This document shows positions 29,201 to 42,491 of a stretch of DNA of 64,000 nt, piece by piece. Every line of letters starts with the position of its first letter. The stretch's first letter is position 1. The notes under the pieces are model-generated. The model saw only the letters and a list, made by a program, of their open reading frames with translations, made no database searches and was not told where the DNA came from. Origin of the DNA: Meghimatium bilineatum (taxonomy: Eukaryota > Mollusca > Gastropoda > Stylommatophora > Philomycidae); the NCBI GenBank assembly GCA_034231615.1, contig CM067298.1, positions 29,518,127 through 29,582,126 on the forward strand, given 5' to 3'. Position numbers and translations under genes: made by a program.

Positions 29201-32200
29201 GACAAAATTGATGCCATTGAGATGTGGGTATATAGAAGAATAGGGAGAACATCATGGAAAGAGAAGAAAACAAATAAAGAGGTGCTAAAAACACTTAATA
29301 TGAAGAAAGAACTACTAAGAGAAATAAAGATCAGGCAAATAAAATACTTTGGACACATTAAAAGACATGACACCCTATTGAAGACCTTACTTGAGGGTAA
29401 AGTCAAAGGGAAGCGAGCAATAGGTAGGCAGAGATACAAGTGGGAGAGTAACATTACACGATGGACAGGTTACAGTCTAGCAGAGTGCACCACCAAGACA
29501 AGAGACAGGAGATGTTGGAGATACGTTGCAGCCAACCTTCGTTGCGGAGACGGCACTTGATGATGATGATTTTATGTTAGCAATGATGAAAGAACTACCA
29601 AAGAAATAAAGACTGCTTGAAATAGCCTCAGCTGCAATGTCCAGATTAAATACTATATGAAAGAGCAGAATAAGTATGGCAGTGAAAATAAACCTTTATA
29701 AATATCTAAAAATACCTATTCTTTTGTATGGATGTGAGAGTTGGACAATTACAGTGGAAATGGAGAGGAGAATACAGGCTTTTTAAGAACAAATGTTGCA
29801 GATGAATATTGCCCATTCATTATACAGAACATACTAGACTGGATTAAGATTCTCCACACTTTAACAAAGCGCTGATAACAAAGAGGTATGGCAAAATTTG
29901 TGTGTTAATGTTTCCTGAGTGACATCCATACGACCCTGAAGGGTTATGGGTTTGATGATGATAATAATACAGAACATAAAACCATAATATATGGCCCATG
30001 TGAGAAGCAAAATAAATATTCTTGCAGGCCAACAAGAGCACCTCATGGCAGTGATGAGGTATTGCAAACTTGTGTGATTTGGCCACATGATGAGGCACAA
30101 TGCTCTTTCCAAAACTATCATTAGTATCATGCAGGCAACAGTTGAGTGTAGATTAAGATCATCCATACTTAAACATAGAACTGATAACAGGGAGGCATGG
30201 TGAAATTTGTGCGTTGCTTCCAGAGTGCCACCCATATGACCCTAAAGGGTTATGGGTTTGATAATGAGTCTTGATATTATTTGTAGCATCTGACTACAAA
30301 GCATTTCACATAATACAGACAAACTTATTTCAATAAATTTTAGTTTTTTTGTCTATTATTTTTGTTTCTGAGGACAGTCCTCATTTGACTATAATGTCAT
30401 TTATCAATTTTCCTTATTCTTTATCACTTCCATTAATTTTATTATCTTTATTACTGTTATTCGTATTTCCTTTTATAATACATCATTATTTTGCACATAA
30501 TTTTTGCTAGACAAGGTGGTAGAACTTATATTCAAACTTATGTGTGATCTATGTATCCATAATTCTTTTGTAATGTGACATAATTATTTGTTGTTGCACA
30601 TCCATCATGAGAGCAAGAAATAGTAGGCCTACTTCTAAAATTATTTAAATTATAATATAATATATACTTTTATAAACATGAATGGACTGAGATTGTGGTT
30701 ATCATAATTGTATTAGGAAATATCTGAATTTTAATATTTAAAATACATTTTTTTAAAGAAAAACTAATTTCAACTTAAACTAAATTTTGAAGCAATAATT
30801 TCCATGCAAGCTGTATCAGTTTTGTAAATAATTTAATTATGAACATAAAAATGTATTGTATTTAGTCATAGTACTTTAAGTATGTTTGTTATTCATAAAA
30901 TAGCAGCATGAGTGCTCTTGAAAACACAGTGTAGACCTACAAGTTTGATTGAAATCTCTCATCTAAAATGGAGATATAAACCACATGGGATAAGTTAAAA
31001 CCTTAAAATTGGGATGGTGTGTTCTCTTTACATAGATGTTGCTTTGTGTATGTACACTGTTCAACAAAAAAGTCACCACAAATGTTACCTTTAGTAATTT
31101 AATTATTGCCAAAGACTTCCACCTGGGAGCGGGACGTAAGTTGTACTGTCCGTTTACAGCAGAGCAGCTTTTTTTGCGCCTTACGACCCAGCACATTAGA
31201 TTTCAACATGTTTTTGATTACAGTTGTCTTCCCTAGCCTGTGACAGCCTTCCTATCTGTCTCCACACGACAGGTGTAACGACTACGCCATGACTGTTTAT
31301 CACCCACTGTGCCCTTGGACTTTACAGGCTAAACATGCCCCTAGGTGGCAGTCTCAGAGGAGGTGGCAATCAGGGATTTTAGACTTGAGTCGGCAATGTC
31401 TATCTCGCACGAGATGTTCTGCTGCTAGTGAACTTATCACGTAATTAGGCATATTGTGCCTGTGTGCATCGAGTAATGAATATTTTCTCATCTGTGAGCA
31501 TGATTCATCCGTGAGCATGATTCTGGCATAGGAAAAACTCGACAGTAGAGTTGAGTTCTAGCTCTTTCGCCCTCTTAGCCGAGGTGCCATTCATCGACAT
31601 CGTGAAAACCAGAGTCTGAGTTTCTAAACATGTTTAGGAGCAGCGGAAACTAGAAGCTTGTTCTTGATCTGAACAGTACCTTAGTTTGTATTTCCATGTA
31701 GCATTTATCCATTCTGTTTGCATGTGGCGCTGAGCTGCTCTCATTGTACTAAATATGTTATGCTCACAAAGATTTGAGCACAACTCTGGATATTCATGAT
31801 GACATCTGCCTACTTCGTGTAATTTCCATTGGCGTTTCTACAGAGTCAGAATATTTTGCATCACTGTGTGTTGACAGTGCCATTTATGTGTTTGACAAAT
31901 GTGTTAGAGATTGTCTTTTTGTAAATTCTCATTCCCTCTGCACCCTCCACATTCACGGACACAATCCTCAAATCTTTTGGCCATAAACAGCACTAGCCAC
32001 TGTATTTCTGTTTCCAGGGTGCACCACTAGGAAGTACTTTCACAAGCTTGGTTATCTGCTAACCTTGGATATGCACAAGAGCAATGAGGTAGTCTTAGCA
32101 CCCAGATGTATAACAAATGTAACACAGTGTCAAACATTGACCTAGTTGCAATGATTAATTCCCATGACAATTGACCTCTAATTGTGTACGTAAGACCATC

Positions 32201-35200
32201 CCTAGGGGACCAGACCCATTTTCAGGAAGGAAAATTTGATGACAAATACCAGAAGGTTTTATTATGTATTTGCAATAATGAATTAATTTGTTTTGATCAC
32301 AGGATAAAAGGAGTATAAGCTATACTCTTTTTATTCTGTCCCACATAGTAGAAGTGGTTGCACTATAGAAGATAAGATACAACCTTACTGTGTTTTCAAC
32401 TAACAATGAAGAACATGGAATAAATGCAGACATACAAATACTGGAATATGGACTTAACTGTGATGTTCAGATCTACCATTGTGGTGCTGCCCTAGCAGCT
32501 GCAGCCAAGGATGGAACAGTTTTACTTTTATACAGTTTATAAAGACTTATAAAAAATGTGATTTCTATCTTGACAACTATGTGAGGATAAAACATGACCA
32601 ATGCAGAAGAACAAGAAGAAGATAGTGATAATTATCAAATATGTTTGCAGATTATTTAAGAATAATTAATTTTGTGAAAGGAACCTCCTTTTTTTTCCCC
32701 CAGGTTTAAAATAAAAATACTTTCCAACCGACATGGGTGTTTTCAAGTAAAAACATTTTCATTTTCTATGCTGAATTTCTTATGATTAAATTTCTAGATC
32801 CAAAGATTGTTTTTGTAATTTTATATGTTTATGATAAACATATTTTGCAGGTCTCAAAACAATTGTCAATGCTTTACTTCGTGCCTTCAAGATGTTGTTT
32901 GAAGTTATACTACTCACAATATTTTGCCTTATGGTGTTTGCAATGTTTGGATTACAGTTCTACATGGGAGTTTTGAGGCACAAGTGTGTGCTTAATATTA
33001 CAGGCTATAATAAAAATTCTTCAGACGAACCATATAGTACCTATTATATGAAGTGGATTAAAAACCCAGGTAGGTCACTATTTGTGTACTGTTTCAAACA
33101 ATTACTATACTATATGATTCTGTAAAATATAGGCTTATTACTGTTTTAATCCTCTGAAATTATATTTCTAAGTTTTTTACACTGCTTATAAAGTTAGTGT
33201 ATGTATGTATGTATATATATATATCTGTGTGTTGCTCTCAGTTCTTTTTTCAGGTGTATGCTGTATCCCCTCCTGTTTTCCTTTAGTTATTTTGGTTCTG
33301 TGTCAATCTAAAGAAAATTTCCTGTCCATGAAAACAAAAATTCTACTGTGAAACACTCGAAAGGTCAACTCATCTATTTTTTTTCAGTTTTTACTAATCG
33401 ATTAAGGACATTGACTCACGCTATAGGCCTACTACCATGCTGAAATAGGTTATGGATTTATAACTTCTTCTTCAGTGTTCATTCTCAAACTCCTGCTGGA
33501 TCTCCCTTGTAGCATGACCATGGTCCTACTAGATTTCCAGCAGGATGTAGTCCAGAGAATGGAAATGCGTTGTGTCGCCGTTTTATTTGCGCCAATGGCC
33601 TGACACATCCGTCTTTGGCAGGGATTTATAACTGATATTGCCTATTTTTACTCTGGTAGTAAAATTTATAATTTCTCATTTTGAAAGATCTCATTTCACC
33701 TTTGACAAAACTGGGCAATTCCACCCTAACCCTACAGTCTTGCTGAATAATCAGGATTCATCTTACATTTGATTACAGATGAAAAGTAACACATTTGATT
33801 TTTCCCATGATTTTAACTAGTCACTTTGTGTCGACAGCCAAAGAAAACCACATAAAAGTAAAATGCATCACTTTAGAAGGATGAATCCCATTTTAGCCCA
33901 CAAGTCTTGTTTTGGTCATGATGATGTCAGAGGAATACCATGCCACCAGTAAAAATCAAGCGTAACAATTTCAGGCTATAAAATGAGTTTAACAGATTTT
34001 CAAACAAAATAAGTATCTAGTTAGCAAAATAAGTTTTCCATGGCCATTTATCGAAATCTTTTTTCCAGAATAATTTGTTGCGTGGATCCCAAACGTCATT
34101 TATTTTTGCTGATTCAACTTTCCCCATGCTTTTCATTGGCTGGTGAACCAAAGTATACGTAAAGTATCCAATAATCAGTAACATCAGCCAAGGTTGGTGA
34201 CGTTGTGGGATAATTACTCAGGATTAATTAGGAATGCAAAATAATATAAACAGGTTACTGAGAATACCTAACTGTGAACAAATTTAGATTTTTTAAATTA
34301 TTTAAAGGTATATTAAAAACAGGACAATTTTCTACATTGCGGTCCTATTGGAACCTTTTTCATGAAACAGAAAACTACAAAAACACCAAAATGTAAATAT
34401 ATTAGGAGAATATATATTAAATATATATTAGAAGGATTAATTAGGAGAAGGGCTCACTGGATCCTCCAAAAATTTCTCCATCAAATAGTAGAAAAATTTA
34501 CATTTTAAATTGGACCAAAGACCTCTTTTTTATTTTTTTTAGGTAAAACTCCCTCTGTACAGTAATAATATCTACGGCCCTGCTAATTTTTGGAAACATC
34601 AGATGACTTAATTTAATAAAAGTATAGCCTATTTAGTATTTATTCACGCTATAAATTATCGGTTTTGTGACAATATCATAGGTTGTCATGGTAAACAAAT
34701 TTCAGTTAGAAGAAACCTATCACTTTGAAAAATACAAAACTTAATTTTACAGTTAATCTATTGATGTTTTCAATAATCCATATTGTCGGAAAGACTGTCA
34801 AGTGATTACTTGAAATTTTCACCCATTTTAAAATATGATTCTTCTAATATAGGGTCTGCATGTGTCAGCACTAATGCTGATCCGCTGTTAGCTTCTTATG
34901 CCATATTTGATGGGCCTTAAGTAGCTCCCAGCAGCTTTGTGTATGGAATGTGTTAATTTTTTATTTTTAATTTACTTATATGTCATTCTTAGAAAACTGG
35001 TACTCTCAAGACAATGAGTTTGTTGTGTGTGGCAACAATACAGGTGCAGGGTAAGTTATTTGTGTTTATAATATTAACCAAATAGGCCTACACATTTAGC
35101 AAATTTTGTGGATAAAATACTAGAAATAACAAAAGAAATAACATCAACACTTCTCCCAATTTCTTGGGGGCAATATTAAAATTTCACTATTAGAACCATA

Positions 35201-38200
35201 AACAAAACAAGAGCTGAATTTTCTCTAGAAGAAAACAATAGCATGCAATATTATTGAAGATATCTGCCCCAGAGAAGCGTGGATACAAGTATATGCATAT
35301 GAATCAGCAACCAAAGCAATGAAGAACAGAGGTGCTGGAGTTAACATAAAGTATCCAGAAAAAAGTGAAGCCACATGTTCACCAACTGGAATTTTCTGCT
35401 CCTACTATTCTGTGGAGTAGCCTACTCTTCTGGCCCTAAGGACTGATGCTTATATATAAAAAAACACAAGCCAATGTCAACAGATGGTATTTCTCACTGA
35501 TGTGCAGTGCCTGTCCTACAAGCTCTTGACTGTGATAAACTGCTAGACCTAAAAGAAACCATGCACAAAGTGAGCATTCAAGTAAGGGTAGTGCTACAGT
35601 GGATACTATGCCACTTTGGCATACCAGAAAAGGAAAATACATGAAGTTACCATGTTGTTCCGACAGGCCGACGTTGTGCTTGAACTAGTTACGGGCACGG
35701 TGTGGATGGACGGAACAACAAAGAAACCAGTCGCAATGGCCAGAGTTGTGCCCTGATGTCGACGTCTGTTTCTGCAACATTAGACTCGAAACACCATTGA
35801 GTCTAGTGGCTGCTGAAACAAAGGGCAGAGCTCTTATGGGAATGCCCCACATGCTGTGAGGCCAGTCTCTAATCAAGAAAAGGAAAATACAAATATGCTA
35901 GCAAATGATGGAGAAACATAGGAATAAAGAGACCAAGAAATCACCTATCAGGAAAAGAGGACCCACATCAACTACACAAAAGACAAATATCACTATCTCG
36001 ACAGAGCTGGGCAAGTTGTTATCTTCCAGGACACAAGAAGAAGCAGCCACTTAAATAGACCAAAAAACTAGTTCATTCACCCCTGTGTATATATGGGCAT
36101 GCAGCACAAACTAGGAAACATATTCTGCAAGACTGCATTACACTAAACCAGTTGAGGGTAGAACACTGAGACAGTCTACCCATAGAGACAGACATCCAGA
36201 ACACTCTATAGAAGTCTTGAGGAGCTTTCAAACACAGCAACATTTATCAAGAAAACTTAACTTGCTGTGCAAACATGCTAAACCACAAATGAAGAAGAAA
36301 TTAAAACTATAGACAACCACTATCTATCCGTTCTTCAATACAATTTGTCCCAGAAAGGTGATTAACATCAAATGGCAAAATAATATTATGAATACCACTG
36401 AGTTGGTATCTCAAGTGTTGATACTAGACTGATTCAGACACACATTCATAAACAGGTTATGTAGTATGTATGCCAGATCACATGTATCAAAAATACTCCT
36501 TTATGGTGAGATGCCGAAGGACATATACTCTCAAGGTGGACATAAGAAGTGCTACAAGGACTCATTAAAGATATCACTGAAAGCCTTTGACATAAATCAT
36601 GACACATGAGAATATGCTGCATGAAATAGAGCTACATGGTGTTCTGCAGTATTTAAAAAAAGTGCACCAATATGTAAAAAAATGAGAATTGCAGAAGCTC
36701 GACAGCAAAGACTACCTTGAACGTTAATGGCAGATCAAACACAATCGAAAGTGATCATCCCATGCCCAAACCATCCAAGGATCTTTTGGCCACCCTAGGG
36801 ATCATCAGCTACCTATGAACTCATAGACAATGTCATACATCTAAACTTCATAAAGTAGATGTAACAAATTCTTCTTCTTCTTCTTCTTTCGTTCACTTGA
36901 AACATGTCTATATCTGTAATTCTGTCTCCTTAATAAAACTCACTGTCTTTTGTAGTTCATACAGTGTCCCATAGAGTTTTGATTCCAGTGTTGTTTCCTC
37001 TGGCCAATATGTCTGCCTCAGCGTTTCATGCTCAGAACACTCTTGAAGTATATGTTTGGCACTCTGTGCTGCCTGTCCACATGTACACATGGCCGTGTTG
37101 CCAATCTTGAACTTTGTATACATGTGACTGCGGAGTCGGTTGTGTCCTGTTCTGAGACGTAGAATTATAACTTGTTCTGGTCTGTTCATAATATGATAGT
37201 CATCTTGTGTTGGTGTTTGTGGCTTTCTTATTGACTTGATCATCTGTTTTTTCTGATGGTAGGTGATTGGTATATCTGGTTGGTCTTCGGCAGCACCTTC
37301 CTTAGCCAGTTGGTCTGCTTTTTCATTTCCTGGTATTCCACAGTGAGAGGGTATCCACTGCATGGTTACCCTATACTGGTAAGACAATTCGCTAAGTAGT
37401 TTTTTTAAGTCTGTTAGTTTTCCAGACTGGAGAGCTTGAAGCACTGACCTTGCATCTGTCAGGAATACCACAGGCTTAGGTCAGAGTTGGAGTTCAGCAG
37501 TTTTTTAGCTGCCACACTAATTGCCTGGATTTCTGCATCATAATTATTGCAGAATTTTCCTGTCGGTGTTCTGATTGTATCTCTAGGCTTGTGTGGATAT
37601 TCTATATATACACCTGCACCTCCATTCCTCACAGCATTCTGTGCTGACCCATCTGTGTACACTCTGACCCATATATCTTGTGGATATTCCTCATCCAGGA
37701 AACTGAGGGTGACTGTCCTTCGCTGCACACTGTTCTGTTCGTCCTCGCTTAGTATTCCTTTCACATGGGTCTGAATGTATATTGGCATTCCATGGCTTTC
37801 ACTCCACGGGGTTTGCTCTGGTACAGACCTTAAGGGGCTGTCAACTTCAGGTAGGTCTGTAAGTTGTCTACGGAGTCGTTTAGCTTGATGGATAAAGCTG
37901 CTCCTTTTTAGTCGTCCCATTGCTAGATTTTGGAATCTTTCCTTCATTGGATGACTTGGCATACACTGAAACGTTTCTGCTTGAATTAGTACTTTTGTGT
38001 CTCTGCGTTCGCCAAGTGTTTGCATTCTTCCCATTTTCTGCATCTCTGCTATGGGTGTTGATTTCATTGCTCCCAACATTATTCTAAGTGCCTGGTTTTG
38101 CACTTTATCTAGATCTTGTAATGTGGTGTTTGATGCAGGACACCACGCAGCTGAACCGTATTCCAGGTGTGGTCTTATGCCTTGCTGGTAAACTTTACTG

Positions 38201-41200
38201 AGTATATTTCCACTGGCTCCCCATGTGGTTCCACTTAGTTTTCTCAGGATAGCTAGCTTCCTCCTGGCTTTTGTTGTTGCTTTGTTTATGTGCTGCTTCC
38301 ATGTCAGCTTATCATCAAAAGTAACTCCGAGGTATGTGGGTTGTTTGTCTTCTTTCAAGAGCTCTCCATCTATCTTGATATGACCAGCTTTTTGTTTTGG
38401 TGAGAGGGTAAAGAGTGTAGTGCTGCACTTATCTATGTTAATGCTGACGCACCATCTATTAGCCCATAAGGTTAGGGCATCGATAGCTCTTTGTATTTGT
38501 TTAGTGGCCACTGTTGCATGTTCTTCCGTGCACCAGATCACCAGGTCGTCAGCATACATTGCCACTTTGATCCCGTGTGGTAGTTCAGCAACTAGGTCAT
38601 TGATGTAAACCAAGAAAAGTGTGGGTGACAGGACTCCTCCCTGGGGGACTCCATGACGCAGTAGAACTTTCTTGCTCTTGCGACCATCTAATTGTACCCT
38701 GGCTCTTCTATTATGCAGGTATGCTTTTACCCATTTGTACATTCTTGAGCTAACCCTGCAATTTCGCAATTTCTTTAGGAGCCCTTCTTTCCAGACCTTA
38801 TCAAATGCTTTCCTGAGGTCTATCCATGCTGCTAGTACCAGTTTCTTTTCTTGGAAGGCATCCTCAATCTCTTGGGAGAGGTAGGTTGCCTGATCTTCAG
38901 TAGAGTAGCACTGTCTGAAACCTGCTTGCTGTGATACCAGAAGGTTTTCACTTTCAAGGTACCACTGCATCCTAAGATTGATAATGCGTTCCATTGTTTT
39001 ACATAGACAGCTTGTGAGGCTGATGGGCCTGTAGTTGGAGACTGTGTTGCCATCTTTTCCTGATTTGAGGAGTGGTTTTTGCTTCTCTCCACGCCTGTGG
39101 TACATTACCTGTGGACCAGCTTGTGTTAAAGATCTGCAGTAGCTTTGCTCTTGCTGCACTTCCCAGGTTTCTAATCATTTCATTGGACACTCCATCAGCT
39201 CCAGGGGACTTTTACATTTTCAATTTGGATATTGCATGCTCCAGTTCTCTCATTGTGATTGGTGCCTCCATGACTTCAGGTATAGGTTCACCTTGTCCAA
39301 TGTTTTGCTGGTTCTCTCGAACCTCCTGTTGTTTGTCTGGGCTGACTTTAACGTTATTGTCTTCTGCAAAGTAATCAGCTGCATGTTTACCTGTTAAAAT
39401 GTTTCTATCTTTATAAAGTGTGATCCTGGTATTTCTCCCTGTACCTTCATCATTTAGTTGTTTTACAAGTTTCCATAATTTCCTAGTATCTCTTTCTAGG
39501 TTCAGCAACTCTGTTTTTTATTTCCAGCTGCTCCGTCTGGCTTGTAACTTGGCTCTTTGAAATTTAGCCTTTGTTTGCTGATATTTGTTGTGATGTTCTT
39601 GGCTAGGTCTGTTCTCAGCCTGCTGTCTAGATGTTTCCATCTCATTTTGCAGCTTTTCCAGTTCATCATTCCAGTAGGGTTTGTAGTTTTTGCGTGCCCC
39701 CCTGGGTATGGTTTTACTAGCAGCATGTAGTATACATCTATTAAATTCACTCACTGCTCTATTGATGTCTTTGTCCAAGTTCATGTCCTTAGCTAGAACA
39801 CTGGTTAAATGCTGGTACATTTTCCAGTCTGCCCTTTTATAGTTCCACCTAGTGAGCGTGTTGCTGTCCGTGGTAAATTCATTGTGGATTTCCAGAAATA
39901 CTGGTCTGTGGTCACTACCTCCAAGCTGCTTTCCAACAACACGTGTGATGTTCCATTCCAAGCCTGGTGAGTGGAATGCTAGGTCTGGTGTAGAGGTGGT
40001 GTGCCATGCTCTTGAGTAGAAGGTTGGCGAGTCTGCTGGCTGGTTAATAAGGATGAGATTATTTTCATCCTGCCAGCTCTCAAGTTCCTCACCTCTCTTG
40101 TCGATATGATCATAGCCCCAGCTCTGAGAGTGGCTGTTGAAGTCACCACACACCATAAGTCTCTCTTTGTCTGGAATTGTGTCTAGTGCCAATGGTTTAT
40201 CATTTGGGCAGTAGTAGTTCAGGAGATGGAATTCTGCACTGTCTGTTTTTAGGTGGAGCATCTGGTATTCTGCCCCTTCCATATATACTTCAAGCTGACA
40301 TGCGCTGATATTGTTTTTAACAAGTGTCAGAATTCCACCCTTTCGCCTGTCCTTTCGGTCAGATCGGTAGCACTGGTAGCCTCTGATTTTGAAGGCTATG
40401 TCGCTGCTGAGGTGTGTTTCTTGGATACAGCATATGTTAACTTGTTCTTCACTGAGGACATTTTCAAGTTCCAATTTTTTGCTGTATCCATCTCTTTTAC
40501 TGTTGACACCCTCAGCATTCCAGTGCATTATTTTTATTGGTCGTTTGTTTGTTTGGCCAGTAGCTCTATTCCCTTGCCTCCTGGCTCCTCGGGGCAATTG
40601 AGAAGGACTTCCAGTAACTGAGGTTGGGCCCTTTCGAGGTATAGGGCCCGGCACCGTCCCTGCCTGAACGTCCACCACAGGGCAGGCACCATAACTATTT
40701 ATTGATGTAGACATGTTTCCATTGTGTTTTGTGCGTGGCATCCTGATTATCTGTGCGCCTTTTGGCTGGATGCCTCCGTCTTCAGCACTCTGCTTACTAG
40801 GGCAGGACTATGGTCCTGCTCGAGTGGGACTGCCCAACCAGTCTTAGTTTCCAGCCCCTGATGGCTGAACTAAGCCCCATCACCTCTGCACGGTGCTGGT
40901 CTCGATGGAGATTTAACAAATGATAATCGCCTGTGATGGATGAAAAACTTCTATCAGTCGCATAGTGTGAATTTTTGAGTGGGGACCCTGAGTGATCTCT
41001 TTTAGCAGGTAGGTAGTTCTCTCCTATGCCAGATTACATATAATACAAGATGTAATAACCAATGATCACCAATAAAACAAGGCGTACTCCAGGGATGCGT
41101 ATTGTCACCAGATTTATTTTCTCTTTACTGCGAGAATATTCTTTTGGCATCTATTGATGCTACGCATTGCTGTCTATCAGTCCATCCATCTTTCTCTCTG

Positions 41201-42452
41201 TCCACCTTTTACCCCAGTGTGGAGCAAAGTTCTTCACAGACATCCTTTATTATTGTGTCAAAAGGTATGAGCTCATGAACCACTGTATCAGCAACCAACC
41301 AAAATGTCCATGAGTTTTTAATCAGTAAGCATTCAGCAGTGTTGAAAATACAACACATTCGAAGTAAGAAATTGGGTGCTCTGAGAGAGCACCTAACAAA
41401 AATTTCTAATGGACCACTCAATCATCACACAATTGGGAGCATCAGCGGCTACACCCTGATAGTTTACTAAAGTGGGCATCTACAAATGTTGAAAAGTTTG
41501 TAACAAAAAACGAGTAGGTCGCATGTCGACAACATTCATATACAGAATATCACATGGATCTACTGTCCAGATCATGCGCGAGTCAGGAGCAAAAGAGTTG
41601 ATATGTTCTTGGAAAATACTATAGTAAAAAGCACATGAATGAGAAGAGACAGGTCTGAGCTAATTAGGGCAGCAGTTATGGATACACTACAATATAATTA
41701 AGAAGAGATTGAGAAAGAGACAATGTGCCAGTACATTTTTAAAGGATAATGGAAATAGGAGTTATCAGGGAAGAGGGAAGAAAATATGTTCATTCCTGAA
41801 AGATGTGAGGGATGACTAATTGAGCACATATGAGAATATTCCCAGTGCAGTGGTGCTGGTTCCTAAGCAAGAATCCTAGATGTGTAATTTTTTTAAAAAC
41901 TTTTTTTTTTCAAAATATGACAGTCTCTTGAATGATTCTTACTGTCTATTATAAAACACAACAAATACTTAATGTAAGATTGGTTTTTTGTATGTTCTAG
42001 TTTGTGCCCTATTGGGTATATATGTATTCCAAACATTGGAGATAACCCAAGATATGGCTACTTGAACTTTGATCACATTGGTTGGGCACTTCTTTCTTGT
42101 TTTCAACTCATCACCCTGGACTTTTGGGAAGATATTTACAATAAGGTAATTTTTCAGTAGTTAATTGTGCATCATCAATTTGTCTGTGGAGATTGATCTT
42201 TCCATTCTCACTGAAGTATAAGTATTTTATATAATAATAATAAAAATAATAACAGAAGCATATCCTATATAGGACATTGCTTTTCTACTCTTGCTGAGTT
42301 TTTAGGTGACACTAATACAGCCAATCACATTGTCAGTACAGTGTGGATGATCGGCTTCTGAATGATGAGCATGTTTGACTGAGTTGTATTTGTGAGACCA
42401 CTAATCAATCTGCCACTAAGCAAACAAGTAACTTTTAAGATCACCATAATAT

Positions 42453-42491
<39 letters not shown>

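Larger units (their letters stand above)
36870..40909 (-). mobile_element. Near-complete LINE with endonuclease, RT and RNase H
   Basis: 4.04 kb with target duplications GAT(G/T)TAACAAAT at 36858-36869 and 40910-40921. From the ATG at 40741 the minus strand encodes an APE endonuclease ([46 protein letters not shown]), RT ([54 protein letters not shown]) and RNase H ([49 protein letters not shown]), then a cysteine-rich end ([17 protein letters not shown]). It is broken by TAA at 39518 and 39212 and by frameshifts near 39085 and 37465. The 5' UTR is about 168 bp. The 3' end has a (GAA)n tail. The domain order suggests the I/Nimb-like group; the clade was not tested. Confidence 0.93.

Noticed and set aside
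37547-40621. Several plus-strand open frames of 60-122 aa
   Set aside because: Complement of the minus-strand LINE at 36870-40909.
42001-42145. Calcium channel or NALCN identity for the channel gene
   Set aside because: The domain I filter Asp in LDFWE and the SYEEE after S6 fit sodium channels. A calcium channel would have Glu in a T-x-E-G-W context, as NALCN does.
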